Origin: Candidatus Nitrotoga sp. BS
Lineage (GTDB): Bacteria > Pseudomonadota > Gammaproteobacteria > Burkholderiales > Gallionellaceae
Direction: 5' to 3'
DNA length: 64,000 nt
Assembly (NCBI RefSeq): GCF_927797785.1
Contig: NZ_CAKMLL010000056.1
Span: 22,722 to 86,721 of the forward strand
Both the position numbers and the translations under genes were made by a program. Each line of letters starts with the position of its first letter. Position 1 is the first letter of the stretch. This document shows, piece after piece, positions 63,704-64,000 of this stretch. The notes below the pieces were generated by a model. It was not told where the DNA came from. It searched no databases and was given only the letters and a program-made list of their open reading frames with translations.

Positions 63704-64000
63704 GGAATCTCCAGTAAGATAAGTATTTATTGAGCATTTATCTGTGCTTGTGCGTAAGTAATTCGCCATCTGGATATCCTGAATTGATAGAAACTGCCAT
63801 ACTTTAAAAACCTTGAGATGAGGTGCTGAAGTGCGCTAATGCATAAGGCCAGATACGATTACTGCATACGCAAATCCCTTGTTATACGTCTCTCATCAGC
63901 ACGTTGAACAACGATCAAAAATATCAAGCATAAATCATACCTTAAGTGTAACTACTCACCCCTATAAATAATCAAGAAAACACTTGACAGGTTTTTAGGG
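63704..64000. other. Window end with IS-end-like repeat
   Basis: No supported gene. The last bases carry copy 2 of the repeat described at 37485. An insertion sequence may start or end just beyond the window. Confidence 0.4.
63949..64000. repeat. IS-end-like repeat, copy 2
   Basis: Starts at or near GTGTAACTACTCACCCCTAT and ends ACTTGACAGGTTTTTAGGG. It matches 37485-37536 with one indel and is cut by the window edge. Confidence 0.55.

Overview
The window looks like chromosomal DNA of a betaproteobacterium. The block nusA-infB-rbfA-truB-rpsO-pnp, the EarP/EF-P pair with Arg32 in EF-P, the adjacent divergent tsaE/queG genes, and the best-remembered protein matches all point to the Nitrosomonadales, most likely Gallionellaceae (Gallionella, Sideroxydans or Nitrotoga-like). 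The family-level placement is inference from gene content and moderate GC, not from a search. No rRNA, tRNA or CRISPR array was seen.

Layout. 1-9505: translation and RNA-decay core (nusA 3' end, infB, rbfA, truB, rpsO, pnp, earP, efp), with a structured leader before rpsO. 9688-15294: a fused ATP sulfurylase-like/APS kinase gene, a DHH phosphoesterase, cell-wall amidase amiC, tsaE and divergent queG. 15295-19885: repeats, a lipoprotein cytochrome c, a DUF2147 protein, an Asp/Asn hydroxylase-like protein and a GNAT-like protein. 20130-29081: a complete MdtABC-type RND efflux operon with its outer-membrane channel. 29119-31451: two PAP2 phosphatases and an unknown protein. 31572-37105: an AT-rich sugar/surface-decoration cluster on the minus strand, with a glycosyltransferase, an SGNH hydrolase, a NodU/SxtI-type carbamoyltransferase, and SxtK- and SxtJ-like membrane proteins. 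37855-42555: cfa, a tetraheme cytochrome c beside a decayed copy of its own N-terminus, and a DASS transporter. 42656-45566: a transposase relic, two tandem GldC-like proteins, uppP and a rhodanese. 45961-51308: glnA with an NtrC-type palindrome upstream, leuA with a Leu-rich leader ORF, and glgA. 51515-57888: pcm-like gene, OmpA-like protein, LPS glycosyltransferase and O-antigen ligase, greB. 58384-64000: a TonB-like protein with a 105-bp tandem repeat, a ParE/RHH toxin-antitoxin pair and an RCC1-repeat secreted protein.

The non-coding DNA is rich in short inverted-repeat elements. At least three families recur: one with CTAGCAGCCTGTCGGA ends (31448, 42816, 61466), one with AGGGC(A/G)CCTCTA ends (31553, 54052, 54552, and perhaps 15323), and one with TAACGGGTC...CTTGATTAA ends (39015, 58036). 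Single hairpins lie near 15601, 60349 and 60604. The first family ends 10 bases after the stop of a REP-type (Y1) transposase C-terminal relic, which suggests how it may have been mobilised.

Most metabolic genes are ordinary. The points that most deserve a second look are the SxtI/J/K-like carbamoylation cassette with its 49-residue membrane protein, the altered ATP-sulfurylase active site fused to an intact APS kinase and overlapping a DHH phosphoesterase, the leuA leader ORF, the rpsO leader, the GldC pair, and the repeat families.
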